NCBI RefSeq assembly: GCF_016773205.1
Contig: NZ_JAETWB010000007.1
Location: 62,001 to 126,000, forward strand
Length of the DNA: 64,000 nucleotides
Origin: Belnapia arida
GTDB lineage: Bacteria; Pseudomonadota; Alphaproteobacteria; Acetobacterales; Acetobacteraceae
Direction: 5' to 3'
Position 1 is the stretch's first letter. Every line of letters begins with the position of its first letter. The notes below the pieces were generated by a model, which was given only the letters and a program-made list of their open reading frames with translations, did no database searches and was not told the DNA's origin. A program made the translations under genes and the position numbers. This document shows, one piece after another, positions 37,246-47,227 of this stretch.

Positions 37246-37959
37246 ATGACAGCCGACCGCCCGCCGCTCGCCGAGGGCATCCCCGACCGGCTCTACGGCC
37301 GCCGCCGCGGCCATCCGCTCCGCCCCCGCCAACAGCGCCTGCTGGACGAGACCCTTCCCCGCCTCCGCCTGCTGCCCGAGCAGGCCGCCGACCCGCGCGC
37401 CGCCTTCGGCGCGCCCGTCACCGCCCTCTGGCTCGAAATCGGCTTCGGCGGCGGCGAGCACAGCCTGGCCCAGATCAAGGCCAACCCGCATGTCGGCTAC
37501 ATCGCCTCCGAGGTCTTCGAGAACGGCCTCTGCTCCCTGCTGACCACCCTGGTGCCGGAGGGCGAGGAAGCCACTGCACCCCTGCCTGGCCATCTCCGCC
37601 TCTGGCCCCAGGACGCCCGGCACCTGCTCGGCCTGCTGCCGGAGGGCACGCTCGACCGCCTTTTCCTCCTCTTCCCCGACCCTTGGCCGAAGGCGCGGCA
37701 TGCCAAGCGGCGCTTCGTGAACCCTTCGTTGCTGCCCCTCGTCGCCCGCGCCCTTCGCCCTGGCGCCGAGTGGCGCATCGCCAGCGACGACCCGACCTAC
37801 CAGGCCTGGGTCAGCGATGTGATGGCGGCGCAGGATATCTTCGACGTCCCGCCCCCCGCCACCGCCCGGCCTGAGGGCTGGCCCGGCACCCGCTACGAGG
37901 CGAAGGCGCTGCGCGAGGGCCGCAGCCCTCTCTACTGGAGCCTGACGCGGCGCGGGTGA
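37246..37959 (+). CDS. trmB: tRNA (guanine-N7-)-methyltransferase TrmB
   Basis: 237 aa. Makes m7G46 in tRNA. The SAM motif LWLEIGFGGGEHSLAQIKANP, GYIASEVFENGLCSLL, LFPDPWPKARHAKRRFVNP (the catalytic Asp-Pro-Trp-Pro-Lys motif) and RIASDDPTYQAW are typical. The start at 37246 has AGGAT 6 nt upstream and follows the metK terminator; ATG 37231 sits next to the T-tract. Its stop overlaps the next start by TGATG. Confidence 0.95.
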   Translation: MTADRPPLAEGIPDRLYGRRRGHPLRPRQQRLLDETLPRLRLLPEQAADPRAAFGAPVTALWLEIGFGGGEHSLAQIKANPHVGYIASEVFENGLCSLLTTLVPEGEEATAPLPGHLRLWPQDARHLLGLLPEGTLDRLFLLFPDPWPKARHAKRRFVNPSLLPLVARALRPGAEWRIASDDPTYQAWVSDVMAAQDIFDVPPPATARPEGWPGTRYEAKALREGRSPLYWSLTRRG

Positions 37960-38972
37960 TGCTCCACCTCCTCGCTCTTGCCTGGCTCGCGACCATCACC
38001 GGCGCCGCGGCCCAGCCGGTGCCCAACCAGGTCTATCCCATCGGGGAGGCGCCACGCGCCCCTCCCGGCATCGCCTGGCAGGCGGAGGACGAGTCCGGCC
38101 GCGTCATCCCCGCGCCGGATGGCATCCTTCCGCCCGACGGCTGGTACCGCATGCTCCGCCGCGAGACGGACGGCACCACCACCCCGCTCGGCGGCCGCTT
38201 CGCCATCGGCGTCGTGGTGATCGTCACCGGCCAGTCCCAGGCGAGTTCCCTCTTCGACACTGCCCCGGCCGCGGCCGGGGCCTTCCCCGCCGGGCGGGAC
38301 GATCCGCCCGCCCCGCCCTTCGCCGCCATGCTCGCCGACGAGGCGGCGGGCTGGACCACGGCAATCGCCCCGCTCGGCGCTCGCATCCTGCTCGCCGAGC
38401 TGGCGCGGCATCTCGGCCCTGGCATCCCGCTCGGCCTCGTCAATGCCGCCTGGGGCAACAGCAGCGCCGCCATGCTCGCCGACCCCGCCACCCCGGCCGG
38501 CGCCCGCCTCCGGCGGATGGCGGCGACGCCAGCCTCGGCCGCCCTCATTCTCGCCCATGGCACGACGGACGTCCTCGTTGGCACGCCGCCCTCGGTCTAT
38601 GCCGAGCGCCTCTCCGCCATCGTCGCCACGCTTCGCACCGCCTCACCGGCAATGCCCGTCCTCCTGGCCCCGCTCCCGCCGCTGCTCGGCCGCACCACCC
38701 TGCTCGGCAGCGGCAGGTTGGCGATGCTCCTGCCCGGCCTCGCTCGCCGTCAGCCCCTCGACCCGCACCTTGCCCGCCATGCGGAGGCAATTCGCGCCGC
38801 CCAGGCCAGGCTTGGCCTCCCCAGCGGCGGCGACATGGCCGGCATCGTCCCTGGCCTCGACGGCATCCATTGGACGGAGGCAGGTGTACGCCAGGCCACC
38901 CGCGAGGCCGCTGCCGCCCTCGCCACGGCCCTGCGCAGCGCCGCTTGCACCCGGGCTGGCCGATGCCTATAA
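37959..38972 (+). CDS. Secreted SGNH-type hydrolase (sialate O-acetylesterase-like)
   Basis: 337 aa. Signal peptide 1-18 (MLHLLALAWLATITGAAA). GQSQASSLFD (Ser nucleophile in the G-Q-S-(N/Q) block), NAAWGNSSAAML (Asn block) and DGIHWTEAG (catalytic Asp and His) fit the carbohydrate esterase/SGNH family resembling sialate-O-acetylesterases. The substrate is not clear; it could be an acetyl group on a surface polysaccharide. Coupled by a 1-nt overlap to trmB, which is unusual for a secreted enzyme. Confidence 0.75.
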   Translation: MLHLLALAWLATITGAAAQPVPNQVYPIGEAPRAPPGIAWQAEDESGRVIPAPDGILPPDGWYRMLRRETDGTTTPLGGRFAIGVVVIVTGQSQASSLFDTAPAAAGAFPAGRDDPPAPPFAAMLADEAAGWTTAIAPLGARILLAELARHLGPGIPLGLVNAAWGNSSAAMLADPATPAGARLRRMAATPASAALILAHGTTDVLVGTPPSVYAERLSAIVATLRTASPAMPVLLAPLPPLLGRTTLLGSGRLAMLLPGLARRQPLDPHLARHAEAIRAAQARLGLPSGGDMAGIVPGLDGIHWTEAGVRQATREAAAALATALRSAACTRAGRCL

Positions 38973-39004
38973 TCCCGGCAGATAACCTCATCCGCTCTTA
39001 GGGG

Positions 39005-39036
39005 GGTGGCCTTCGCGGGCCGCCTTTTTTGTTTTT
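39005..39036 (+). terminator. Terminator-like hairpin at the start of rimP (attenuator candidate)
   Basis: GGTGGCC / GGCCGCC (7 bp, one G-U, loop TTCGCG) is followed by TTTTTTGTTTTT. The only possible rimP starts (TTG at 39029 and 39035) lie in this T-run. Transcripts of the rimP-nusA-infB operon must therefore read through it. Confidence 0.75.
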
Positions 39037-39634
39037 GTCGACCGAACGACCGCAGCACGAAGGCCTCGAGGCCCGCATCGCCGATGCGGTGGCGCCCACC
39101 ATCGAACATATGGGTTATGAACTCGTTCGGGTGCAGGTCAGCGGCAAAGAGCGCCCGGTCGTGCAGATCATGGCCGATCGCGCCGACGGCACCCCCTTCC
39201 GCGTTGAGGATTGCGAGGCGATCAGCCACGCCATCGGCGCCGTGCTGGATGTCGAGGACCCGATCAAGGGTGAATGGGCGCTTGAAGTATCCTCCGCCGG
39301 CATCGACCGCCCGCTGACCCGCACCAAGGACTGGGTGAACTACGCCGGCCACCTTGCCACGATGGAGTTGCTGGTGCCGCAGGATGGCCGCCGCCGCTTC
39401 CGCGGCACCATCCTCGGCGCCGATTCCGAAACCGCCCGCATGCGCCTTGATGAGGGCCCCGACATCGCCGTGCCGCGGGCCAACATCCGCCGTGCCAAGC
39501 TGGTGCTGACCGACGCCCTGATCGAGGCCACCGCCGCCGCGGCCGCCCTGCCTGACCAGGATCTCCCCGAACAAGACGACACGGATGCCGGGGAACCGGT
39601 AGCCGAAGCCCCCACGCCGCCCAGGAGGAATTAG
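39029..39634 (+). CDS. rimP: Ribosome maturation factor RimP
   Basis: 201 aa from the TTG at 39029. Assists 30S subunit maturation. [26 protein letters not shown] and [23 protein letters not shown] match the RimP N-domain; [22 protein letters not shown] is the strongest family block. An acidic C-terminal tail of 30 residues is extra. No ATG or GTG precedes the conserved N-terminal helix, because a TAG sits at 38999 in this frame, so a TTG (39029 or 39035) must be used. No SD is in normal position; the G-run at 39001-39006 is over 20 nt away. First gene of the translation operon. Confidence 0.93.
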   Translation: MFLSTERPQHEGLEARIADAVAPTIEHMGYELVRVQVSGKERPVVQIMADRADGTPFRVEDCEAISHAIGAVLDVEDPIKGEWALEVSSAGIDRPLTRTKDWVNYAGHLATMELLVPQDGRRRFRGTILGADSETARMRLDEGPDIAVPRANIRRAKLVLTDALIEATAAAAALPDQDLPEQDDTDAGEPVAEAPTPPRRN

Positions 39635-39638
39635 CGCC

Positions 39639-41180
39639 ATGGCCGTCGATATCACCATCGCGCGCCCGGAGCTGCTGCAGGTCGCCGATGCGGTTGCCCG
39701 CGAGAAGATGATCGAGCGCGAAGAGGTGCTCGAGGCGATGGAGGAGGCCATCCAGAAGGCCGGCCGCGCCAAATACGGGCACGAGAAGGACATCCGCGCC
39801 GTCATCGACCGCAAGAACGGCGAGGTCCGCCTCTCCCGCTGGACCGAGGTGGTGGACCAGGAGCCGGTCGAGAACGAGGCGACGCAGATCCCGCTCCGCA
39901 TCGCCCAGAAGATCAAGCCGGGCATCCAGGCCGGCGAGTTCATCATCGACCCGCTGCCGCCGATCGACTTCGGCCGGGTGAACGCGCAATCCGCCAAGCA
40001 GGTCATCGTCCAGCGCGTGCGCGAGGTCGAGCGGCGCAAGCAGTTCGACGAGTACAAGGACCGCGTCGGCGAGATCATCAACGGCACGGTGAAGCGCACC
40101 GAGTACGGCAACCTGATGGTCGATCTCGGCCGGGCCGAGGCCCTGCTCCGCCGCGACGAGACCATCCCCCGCGAGGCCTTCAAGAACGGCGACCGCGTGC
40201 GGGCCTATATCTACGACGTGCGCGAGGAGCCGCGCGGCCCGCAGATCTTCCTCAGCCGCACCCATCCGGGTTTCCTGGCGAAGCTCTTCGCCCAGGAAGT
40301 GCCCGAGATCTACGACGGCATCATTGAGATCCGCGCCGTGGCCCGCGACCCCGGCAGCCGTGCCAAGATGGCGGTGATCTCGCGCGACAGCAGCATCGAT
40401 CCCGTCGGCGCCTGCGTCGGCATGCGCGGCAGCCGCGTCCAGGCGGTGGTGCAGGAGCTGCAGGGCGAGAAGATCGACATCATCCCCTGGTCCGGCGACA
40501 ACGCCACCTTCGTCGTCAACGCCCTGGCGCCTGCCGAGGTCACCAAGGTCGTCCTCGACGACGACGCGCGGCGGGTTGAAGTCGTCGTCCCCGATGACCA
40601 ATTGTCCCTTGCCATCGGGCGTCGCGGCCAGAATGTCCGCCTCGCCTCGCAGCTCACCCGCTGGGACATTGACATCCTGACCGAGGCCGAGGAATCGGAG
40701 CGGCGGCAGGAGGAATTCCGCAAGCGCTCCGGTCTGTTCGTCGAGGCGCTGGACGTGGACGATGTCATCGCCGGGCTGCTGGTGACCGAGGGGTTCACCT
40801 CGGTCGAGGACATCATCTCGGTCGAGGACGAGGAACTGGCTGGTATCGAAGGCTTCGACGAGAGCGTTGCGGCGGAGCTGAAGCGCCGCGCTGAATCCTG
40901 GCTCGAGCGCCGCGACGTGGAACTGGACGAGAAGCGGCGCGAGCTGGGCGTCGAGGATACGGTCGCCGAGATCGGCGGCTTCAACCCGGCGCAGCTGGTG
41001 GCGCTCGGTGAGAAGGGAGTGAAGACGCTGGACGACCTGGCCGACCTCGCTTCCGACGAACTGATTGAAATCGTCGGCGCCGACGCCATGGATGAGGAGA
41101 CGGCCAATGCCGTCATCATGGCGGCGCGCGAACACTGGTTCGCCGAGGATGGCGCGAATGCAGACGGCCCCCCAGCATGA
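39639..41180 (+). CDS. nusA: Transcription termination/antitermination protein NusA
   Basis: 513 aa. N-domain for RNA polymerase binding (1-130), S1 domain ([34 protein letters not shown]), KH1/KH2 ([29 protein letters not shown] and [24 protein letters not shown]) and two C-terminal acidic Helix-hairpin repeats ([20 protein letters not shown]..., [19 protein letters not shown]). The SD AGGAGG lies about 9 nt upstream. It may itself act on the leader of this operon. It overlaps ylxR. Confidence 0.97.
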   Translation: MAVDITIARPELLQVADAVAREKMIEREEVLEAMEEAIQKAGRAKYGHEKDIRAVIDRKNGEVRLSRWTEVVDQEPVENEATQIPLRIAQKIKPGIQAGEFIIDPLPPIDFGRVNAQSAKQVIVQRVREVERRKQFDEYKDRVGEIINGTVKRTEYGNLMVDLGRAEALLRRDETIPREAFKNGDRVRAYIYDVREEPRGPQIFLSRTHPGFLAKLFAQEVPEIYDGIIEIRAVARDPGSRAKMAVISRDSSIDPVGACVGMRGSRVQAVVQELQGEKIDIIPWSGDNATFVVNALAPAEVTKVVLDDDARRVEVVVPDDQLSLAIGRRGQNVRLASQLTRWDIDILTEAEESERRQEEFRKRSGLFVEALDVDDVIAGLLVTEGFTSVEDIISVEDEELAGIEGFDESVAAELKRRAESWLERRDVELDEKRRELGVEDTVAEIGGFNPAQLVALGEKGVKTLDDLADLASDELIEIVGADAMDEETANAVIMAAREHWFAEDGANADGPPA

Positions 41181-41784
41181 GCCGGCGGTAGCCGGCGAGG
41201 CGGATGAGGCCGAGAAGGGCCCACTCCGCCGCTGCATCGTCACGCGGGAGAGCCTGCCGAAGGAGCGGATGATCCGCTTCGTCCTCGGCCCTGAGCGCGA
41301 ATTGGTCCCTGATTTGGCCGGCAAGCTGCCAGGGCGGGGAATGTGGTTGTCGGCCAAAGCCGATGTGTTAGAACGCGCCCTGACGCGCGGTGCCTTCTTG
41401 AGGGCAGCTCGCGGCACCGTGAACCCGCCCCCTGACCTTCGTGCGCGGATCGAAGACGGCCTTAGGAGCCGCCTCCGCGATCTCGTCGGTTTCGCCCGTC
41501 GCGGCGGCCAGGCCATCTGCGGCCGGGATTCGGTGCGGGAATGGATGCGGTCTGGCAAGGCCGGGCTGCTGGTGGAAGCCTCCGACGGCAGCCCAAGGGA
41601 ACGGGCGAGGCATGTCGGCGGGTTCGGGCTGCCGGTCGTGGCGCCATTGCCGGCCGACATGCTCGGCGGCATCTTCGGCCGGGATCAGGCCGTCCATGTG
41701 GCCATAGCGCCCGGACGCCTGGCCGAGGCCATTGAGGTGGAAGCCGCACGGCTCGCCGGCATTGCCGGCACGGCGGCGAGTTAA
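41158..41784 (+). CDS. YlxR-L7Ae-like fusion RNA-binding protein
   Basis: 208 aa. The N-terminal YlxR/DUF448 domain ([44 protein letters not shown], residues 24-68, then [13 protein letters not shown]). The C-terminal half, [42 protein letters not shown], looks like an L7Ae/L30e-type fold. In Bacillus these two are separate neighbouring genes (ylxR, ylxQ) in the same operon place. Possible starts are 41149 and 41158 inside nusA; GAGG 10 nt before 41158 favours it. YlxR proteins bind RNase P RNA or act as regulators. Confidence 0.85.
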   Translation: MQTAPQHEPAVAGEADEAEKGPLRRCIVTRESLPKERMIRFVLGPERELVPDLAGKLPGRGMWLSAKADVLERALTRGAFLRAARGTVNPPPDLRARIEDGLRSRLRDLVGFARRGGQAICGRDSVREWMRSGKAGLLVEASDGSPRERARHVGGFGLPVVAPLPADMLGGIFGRDQAVHVAIAPGRLAEAIEVEAARLAGIAGTAAS

Positions 41785-41862
41785 TGGATGTCCGGCGCGA
41801 ACCCTCGCGTCGGCAGTGAACGGACGGCAATGACGTCAGACGGATCGGGTTCGGATCAGCGC

Positions 41863-44664
41863 ATGAGTGACCAGAACGACCAGGATGCGGCGAAGAGCAG
41901 GCTGAGCCTCCGGCCGGCCGGTGGCCGCCTGGAACTGGGCAAGACGGTGGATGCGGGCAGCGTCCGCCAGAGCTTCAGCCATGGCCGCAGCAAGACCGTC
42001 CAGGTCGAGGTGGTGAAGAAGCGCGTGGTCACGCCGGGCACCCGCCCGGCCGCGCCGGCGCCGCAGGCCAGCCCTGCCGCGCCTGCCGCCGGCCCCCGCC
42101 CCGCGGGCGGCTCCGGCAACCGCCCGCCCAGTGGCCAGCGCCCTGCCCCCGCCTCTGCCGGCGGCCGCCCCCTCACTCAAGCCGAACTGGCCACCCGCCA
42201 GCGCGTGCTGGAGGAACAGCGCCGCCTCGAGGCACAGCGCCAGCGCGAGGAGCGCGAGCGCCAAGCCCTGATGGTCCGCTCCGCCGCAGAGGAGGCCCGC
42301 CGCCGCGAGGAGGAGGAGCGCCGCCAGGCCGAGGAAGAAGCCGTCCGCGCCGCCGAGGAGGCCCGCCTTCGCGAGGAGGAAGAGCGCCGCCAAGCCGAGG
42401 AGGCCCGCAAAGCCGCCATCGCCGCCGCCGTCGCTCCGAAGCAGCCCGCCGCCCCCGAGGATGAGCCTCCGGCCGCCCCGGCACCCGCCGCCGCCGCACC
42501 TGCCCCGGCTCAGCCCGCTGCGCCCGTGGCGAAGCCCTCGCTGACCCCGGCGCAGATCGCCGCCGCCCGCCGCCCGGCCGGCACCGCCCCGGCCGCGCCC
42601 GGCGGCGCCGCCTCGCCGGCCGCCAAGCTGTCGCTCCGCGCCCGTACCGCCGAGGAGGAGGACGAGGCGCGCCGCGCCGCCGCCCGCCGCCCGGGTGGGA
42701 TCGTCGCCCCGGCCAAGAAGCCCGCGCTCGCCGCGGTCAAGAAGAGCCTCGGCGGTGCCGACCGCCGCGGCGGCCGCATCGACGTGCAGGCCGCGATCGA
42801 GGGCGAGGACGACCGCAGTCGCTCCATCGCCAGCATGCGCCGCGCCCGCGAGCGGGAGCGCCGCCAGCAGGAGCTCGCCCGCCTCCGTGCCGGCACCGAG
42901 CGCGTGGTGCGCGATGTGGTCCTGCCCGAGACCATTACTGTCCAAGAGCTCGCCAACCGCATGGCCGCCCGTGGCGGCGAGGTGGTGAAGGCGCTGTTCC
43001 GCATGGGCGTCATGGCGACGCTCACCCAGAGCATCGATGCCGACACCGCCGAGCTGGTGGTGCAGGAGTTCGGCCACCGGGTGAAGCGCGTCAGCGAGAG
43101 CGATGTCGAGCTCGGCATCGAGGGCGCGACCGATGTGGATGCGGACCTGCAGCCGCGCCCGCCCGTCGTCACCATCATGGGCCATGTCGACCACGGCAAG
43201 ACCAGCCTGCTCGACGCGCTGCGCAAGGCCGATGTCGCCGCGCACGAGGCTGGTGGCATCACCCAGCATATCGGCGCCTACCAGGTGACGGTGCCGGACG
43301 GCTCGCGCGTCACCTTCATCGACACGCCGGGCCACGCCGCCTTCACCGCCATGCGCTCGCGTGGCGCGTCCGTCACGGACATGGTCGTGCTGGTCGTCGC
43401 GGCGGATGACGGCGTGATGCCGCAGACGATCGAGGCGATCAACCACGCCAAGGCGGCGAATGTCCCGATCATCGTTGCCATCAACAAGATCGACAAGCCG
43501 GGCGTCCGCCCCGAGCGCGTGCGGCAGGAGCTGCTGCAGCACGAGATCGTGGTGGAGTCCCTCGGCGGCGAGACCCAGGAGATCGAGGTCTCGGCCACGC
43601 AGAAGCTGAACCTCGACAAGCTGCTCGAGGCCATCACCCTGCAGGCCGAGCTGCTCGACCTCCGCGCTAATCCGAACCGCGCGGCCGAGGGCACCGTCAT
43701 CGAGAGCCGCCTCGACCGCGGCCGTGGCCCCGTCGCCACGGTGCTGGTCCAGAAGGGCACGCTGCACACAGGTGACATCGTGGTCGCCGGCTCCGAATGG
43801 GGCCGCGTCCGCGCCATGCTCGACGACAAGGCCCGCCAGCTGAAGGAGGCCGGCCCCAGCCTGCCGATCGAGATTCTCGGCCTCGGCGGCGTGCCGACCG
43901 CGGGCGAGTCCTTCGTCGCGGTCGAGGACGAGACCCAGGCCCGCGAGATCTCCGAGTTCCGCCAGCGCAAGCTGCGCGAGAAGTCCTCGGCGGCGGCCAC
44001 CGCCGGCCGCGGCACGCTGGCCGAGATGCTGGCCCGGGTGCAGCTCGGCGAGCAGAAGGAAGTCGCCGTCGTCGTCAAGGCCGATGTCCAGGGCTCGGCC
44101 GAGGCGATCGGCGTCACCCTCGGCAAGCTCGGCAACGACGAGGTCAAGGTCCGGGTGCTGCACTCGGCGGTCGGCCAGATCACCGAGAGCGACATCCAGC
44201 TCGCCAAGGCTTCCGGCGCCGTGGTCGTCGCCTTCAACGTCCGTGCCACCACTCAGGCGCGGGAGATGGCGCAGCGTGACGGCGTCGACATCCGCTACTA
44301 CTCGATCATCTACGAGGTCTCGGATGACATCGAAAAGCTGTACAAGGGCAAGCTCGCCCCGGTGCAGCGCGAGAACTTCCTCGGCTACGCGCAGATCCTC
44401 CAGGTCTTCGAGGTCAAGCGCATCGGCAACGTGGCCGGCTGCCGCGTGACGGAGGGCGTGGTCCGCCGCGGCTGCGGCGTCCGCCTGCTGCGCGACGGCG
44501 TCGTCATCCACCAAGGCGAGCTGTCCACGCTCCGTCGCTTCAAGGACGATGTCCGAGAGGTGACCAACGGCTACGATTGCGGCATGAGCTTCGCCAACTA
44601 CAACGACATTCGCGTTGGCGACCAGATCGAGTGCTACGAGACGGAGATGGTCGCCGCCACCTGA
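41863..44664 (+). CDS. infB: Translation initiation factor IF-2
   Basis: 933 aa from the ATG at 41863. The N-terminus [43 protein letters not shown] matches alphaproteobacterial IF-2. A long charged Ala/Arg/Glu-rich region (about 80-370) follows, then IF2N ([25 protein letters not shown]), the GTPase with [14 protein letters not shown] (G1), [12 protein letters not shown] (G3) and NKIDKP (G4), and the C-terminal domains II-IV. In-frame ATGs at 41788 and 41830 would add 25 or 11 residues; the one chosen matches the family N-terminus best. A strong hairpin follows. Confidence 0.96.
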   Translation: MSDQNDQDAAKSRLSLRPAGGRLELGKTVDAGSVRQSFSHGRSKTVQVEVVKKRVVTPGTRPAAPAPQASPAAPAAGPRPAGGSGNRPPSGQRPAPASAGGRPLTQAELATRQRVLEEQRRLEAQRQREERERQALMVRSAAEEARRREEEERRQAEEEAVRAAEEARLREEEERRQAEEARKAAIAAAVAPKQPAAPEDEPPAAPAPAAAAPAPAQPAAPVAKPSLTPAQIAAARRPAGTAPAAPGGAASPAAKLSLRARTAEEEDEARRAAARRPGGIVAPAKKPALAAVKKSLGGADRRGGRIDVQAAIEGEDDRSRSIASMRRARERERRQQELARLRAGTERVVRDVVLPETITVQELANRMAARGGEVVKALFRMGVMATLTQSIDADTAELVVQEFGHRVKRVSESDVELGIEGATDVDADLQPRPPVVTIMGHVDHGKTSLLDALRKADVAAHEAGGITQHIGAYQVTVPDGSRVTFIDTPGHAAFTAMRSRGASVTDMVVLVVAADDGVMPQTIEAINHAKAANVPIIVAINKIDKPGVRPERVRQELLQHEIVVESLGGETQEIEVSATQKLNLDKLLEAITLQAELLDLRANPNRAAEGTVIESRLDRGRGPVATVLVQKGTLHTGDIVVAGSEWGRVRAMLDDKARQLKEAGPSLPIEILGLGGVPTAGESFVAVEDETQAREISEFRQRKLREKSSAAATAGRGTLAEMLARVQLGEQKEVAVVVKADVQGSAEAIGVTLGKLGNDEVKVRVLHSAVGQITESDIQLAKASGAVVVAFNVRATTQAREMAQRDGVDIRYYSIIYEVSDDIEKLYKGKLAPVQRENFLGYAQILQVFEVKRIGNVAGCRVTEGVVRRGCGVRLLRDGVVIHQGELSTLRRFKDDVREVTNGYDCGMSFANYNDIRVGDQIECYETEMVAAT

Positions 44665-44687
44665 GGCGCCGCCTCCACCCTGATCCG

Positions 44688-44717
44688 GGGGCGCGGCGCC
44701 GCATGGTGCCGCGCCCC
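44688..44717 (+). other. Stable hairpin between infB and rbfA
   Basis: GGGGCGCGGC (44688-44697) pairs perfectly with GCCGCGCCCC (44708-44717) and can extend inward to a GCAT tetraloop. Only a short T-run (CTTTT near 44721) follows, so partial termination or processing is likely. Confidence 0.6.
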
Positions 44718-44756
44718 TCTGCTTTTCAACGGGTTCAAGCCCCTTCGAGGACGCCT

Positions 44757-45170
44757 ATGCCCAAGCATTCCGCCGGCCCTGCTGCCGGCCCCTCCCAGCG
44801 CCAGTTGCGCGTCGCGGAAGAGGTGCGCCACGCCCTCTCCGCCGTCTTCGCCCGCGCCGAGTTCCGCGATCCGGACCTCGTCGGCCTGCATGTCACGGTG
44901 ACGGAGGTCCGCGCCTCCCCCGATCTCAAGCACATGACCGCCTTCGTCAGCGGCCTCGGGCGCGAGTTGCCGGAGGCGCAGATGCGCGCCCTCCGCCGCG
45001 TCGCTCCCTGGCTCCGCACCCAGGTGGCGAAGTCGGTCCGCCTGCGCGCGGCGCCCGACCTGCATTTCCAGCAGGACACCGCGCTCGACTACGCCATGCA
45101 GATCGACCGCGCTCTGCGCCAGCCCGAGGTCGCCCGCGACCTCGCCCCCAAGCCGGACGACGAGGCGTGA
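44757..45170 (+). CDS. rbfA: 30S ribosome-binding factor RbfA
   Basis: 137 aa. KH-like fold: SQRQLRVAEEVRHALSAVFARAEFRDPDLVGLHVTVTEVRASPDLKHMTAFV, then RRVAPWLRTQVAKSVRLRAAPDLHFQQDTALDYAMQIDRAL. It works with RimP and IF-2 in small-subunit maturation. The SD GAGG is 6 nt upstream of the ATG at 44757. Its stop overlaps the GTG start of the thioesterase gene by 4 nt. Confidence 0.94.
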   Translation: MPKHSAGPAAGPSQRQLRVAEEVRHALSAVFARAEFRDPDLVGLHVTVTEVRASPDLKHMTAFVSGLGRELPEAQMRALRRVAPWLRTQVAKSVRLRAAPDLHFQQDTALDYAMQIDRALRQPEVARDLAPKPDDEA

Positions 45171-45556
45171 GCGGCACCCCGCCCTCTGGCGAGCCCCGTA
45201 TCCGCACCATCGCCATGCCGGCCGACACCAACCCGGCCGGCGACATCTTCGGCGGCTGGCTCATGTCGCAGATGGACCTCGCCGCCGGCAACGCCGCCAG
45301 CCGCCGCACCCATGGCCGCTGCGCCACCGTGGCGGTGGAGGCGATGAGCTTCCACGCCCCGGTCCAGGTCGGCGACGAGGTCAGCCTCTATGCCGATGTC
45401 GTCTCGACCGGCCGCACCTCCCTCCGCATCCAGGTCGAAGCCTGGTGCCGCAGCCGGACCGAGGAGCATTCCGTCCGCGTCACCTCCGCCGTCTTCACCT
45501 TCGTCGCGCTCGATGCCCATGGCCGGCCGCGTCCCGTCCCCCCCGAGGCCCGCTAG
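45167..45556 (+). CDS. Acyl-CoA thioesterase (YciA-like hot-dog)
   Basis: 129 aa. PRIRTIAMPADTNPAGDIFGGWLMSQMDLAAGNAASRRTHGRCATVAVEAMSFHAPVQVGDEVSLYADVV is the YciA/BACH hot-dog pattern with the GD.FGGW active-site loop (Asp and Asn). It hydrolyses acyl-CoA. It starts at a GTG overlapping the rbfA stop (GTGA) and ends directly before truB. A metabolic gene inside an operon of translation factors. Confidence 0.9.
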   Translation: MSGTPPSGEPRIRTIAMPADTNPAGDIFGGWLMSQMDLAAGNAASRRTHGRCATVAVEAMSFHAPVQVGDEVSLYADVVSTGRTSLRIQVEAWCRSRTEEHSVRVTSAVFTFVALDAHGRPRPVPPEAR

Positions 45557-46534
45557 ATGTCCAACGGCAAACCCCGCCACCACCGCCACCGCAAGCCGAA
45601 GGGCCGCGTGGTCGATGGCTGGTTGATCGTCGACAAGCCTTCCGGCATCGGCTCCACCGATGTCGTCGCCAAGGTCAAGCGCGCCTTCGATGCACAGAAA
45701 TGCGGTCATGGCGGCACGCTTGACCCCCTGGCGACCGGCGTGCTGCCCATCGCCCTCGGCACCGCGACCAAGACCGTCCCCTATGTGATGGACGGAACGA
45801 AGTCCTACCGCTTCACCCTCCGCTTCGGCGACCTGCGCGATACGGACGATGCGGACGGCAAGACCATCGAGACCTCCGAAGCCCGCCCGACGGACGAGGC
45901 CATCCGTGCCGCCCTGCCCGCCTTCATCGGCGACATCATGCAGATTCCGCCGATCTACTCGGCGATCAAGCTCGGCGGCGAGCGCGCCTATGACCTCGCC
46001 CGCGAGGGTCAGATCGTGGAACTCCAGCCCCGCCCCGCCCGGGTTGACCGCTTCGAGCTGGAATCCCGCCCCGACGCCGATACCGCCATCTTCCTCGTCG
46101 AGAGCGGCAAGGGCGTCTACATGCGCTCCCTCGCACGCGACTTGGCGCGCGCCGTCGGCACGGTCGGCCATATCGCGGCGCTCCGGCGCATGCGGGTCGG
46201 CCCCTTCCTCGAATCCATCGCAATTCCCCTGGACAAGCTCGGCGGTTCCAGCGATACGCCGCCTCCTTCCCCGGACCTCCTCCTTCCCGTGGCGACCGCG
46301 CTGGCCGACATCCCGGCGCTGGCCCTCACCGAGGCGGAGGCCATGCGGCTCATGCAAGGCCAGGCCTTCAGCCTGGTCGATCTCATGGGCCGCATTCCGG
46401 ACGCTGCCAACCCTGATGGAGGGCTGGTCCGCGCCATGGCGGGGGAGCGGTTCGTGGGGCTCTGCCGCCTGGACTCCGGCCTGATGAAGGCGGAGCGCCT
46501 GGTCTCGCAGGAAGGTCTGCAGCCGGTCGCTTGA
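45557..46534 (+). CDS. truB: tRNA pseudouridine(55) synthase TruB
   Basis: 325 aa. [19 protein letters not shown] holds the catalytic Asp56, [17 protein letters not shown] the N-terminal motif, and [32 protein letters not shown] the PUA-adjacent part. It makes Psi55 in the T-loop of tRNA. It starts right after the thioesterase stop. The SD is not obvious. Confidence 0.95.
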   Translation: MSNGKPRHHRHRKPKGRVVDGWLIVDKPSGIGSTDVVAKVKRAFDAQKCGHGGTLDPLATGVLPIALGTATKTVPYVMDGTKSYRFTLRFGDLRDTDDADGKTIETSEARPTDEAIRAALPAFIGDIMQIPPIYSAIKLGGERAYDLAREGQIVELQPRPARVDRFELESRPDADTAIFLVESGKGVYMRSLARDLARAVGTVGHIAALRRMRVGPFLESIAIPLDKLGGSSDTPPPSPDLLLPVATALADIPALALTEAEAMRLMQGQAFSLVDLMGRIPDAANPDGGLVRAMAGERFVGLCRLDSGLMKAERLVSQEGLQPVA

Positions 46535-46580
46535 ACCGCCGAACCCCCTAACCGGGGCGGCCAATACGGAGAACAACCCG

Positions 46581-46853
46581 ATGTCGGCTATTCCTGCGGA
46601 GCGCCGCCAGGCGCTCATCACCCAGTATGCGACCAAGCCCGGCGACACCGGCAGTCCGGAAGTGCAGGTCGCCCTGCTCTCGGAGCGGATCAGCGGCCTC
46701 ACCGAGCATCTCAAGATTCACGCCAAGGACTTCCACAGCCGGCGCGGCCTGCTTGTGCTGGTCGGCCAGCGGCGCGGCCTGCTGGACTACCTGAAGAAGA
46801 AGGACCAGGGCCGTTACGAGCGCCTGATCGGCAGCCTCGGCCTCCGCCGCTAA
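46581..46853 (+). CDS. rpsO: Small ribosomal subunit protein uS15
   Basis: 90 aa. [72 protein letters not shown] is a textbook S15. GGAG lies 9 nt upstream of the ATG. It is followed, as in most proteobacteria, by pnp. Confidence 0.97.
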   Translation: MSAIPAERRQALITQYATKPGDTGSPEVQVALLSERISGLTEHLKIHAKDFHSRRGLLVLVGQRRGLLDYLKKKDQGRYERLIGSLGLRR

Positions 46854-47227
46854 AACCACTCGGTTTACCGCCCGGGCGCAGATTCCCATGGCAATCTGTG
46901 TCCGGCCAAGCCATATCACCCTCGTGAGGCCGAATCCTGCTCTTTGTGGCAGGCATGTCGGCCGACCGCCGCACGCGGCGGGCTGACAGGACAGCCGCCA
47001 CCCCCCGAGACGATTGGGGCGGCCACGGCGTTTCCGGCCACATGGATCCCCGGCAACGGGGGCGGCCTTCCTCCCCCCTCCCCGGCGGAAGTCTCGCGTT
47101 CCATGCAGCCCGAAGCGCCGAGAACGAACGGCCAGACTGCCACCCACCGCGTCGCACCCCGGACCGCCCCGATGGCGCCTCCGGTCATCCACCATGCCGG
47201 CGCTCGCGCCCGGTCAAGGAACGACGC
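46854..47227 (+). other. rpsO-pnp intergenic leader
   Basis: 374 bp without a gene. On the plus strand it carries a perfect CCGCCG-CACG-CGGCGG hairpin (46966-46981) and a larger interrupted GC hairpin (about 47000-47030, around CCCC...GGGG). In other proteobacteria the pnp leader is cut by RNase III and limits PNPase through its own decay. These stems may serve the same purpose. A longer in-frame extension of pnp exists here but is not gene-like. Confidence 0.5.

Noticed and set aside
42290-42420. Repeated GCC/GAG-rich stretch in infB resembling a DNA repeat array
   Set aside because: It codes for the Ala/Arg/Glu-rich charged helix usual in the IF-2 N-terminal region; no spacer-repeat structure.
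46946-47227. N-terminal extension of PNPase by up to 94 codons
   Set aside because: The extra part is Arg/Pro-rich with no similarity to PNPase, and the canonical [14 protein letters not shown] start is at 47228.
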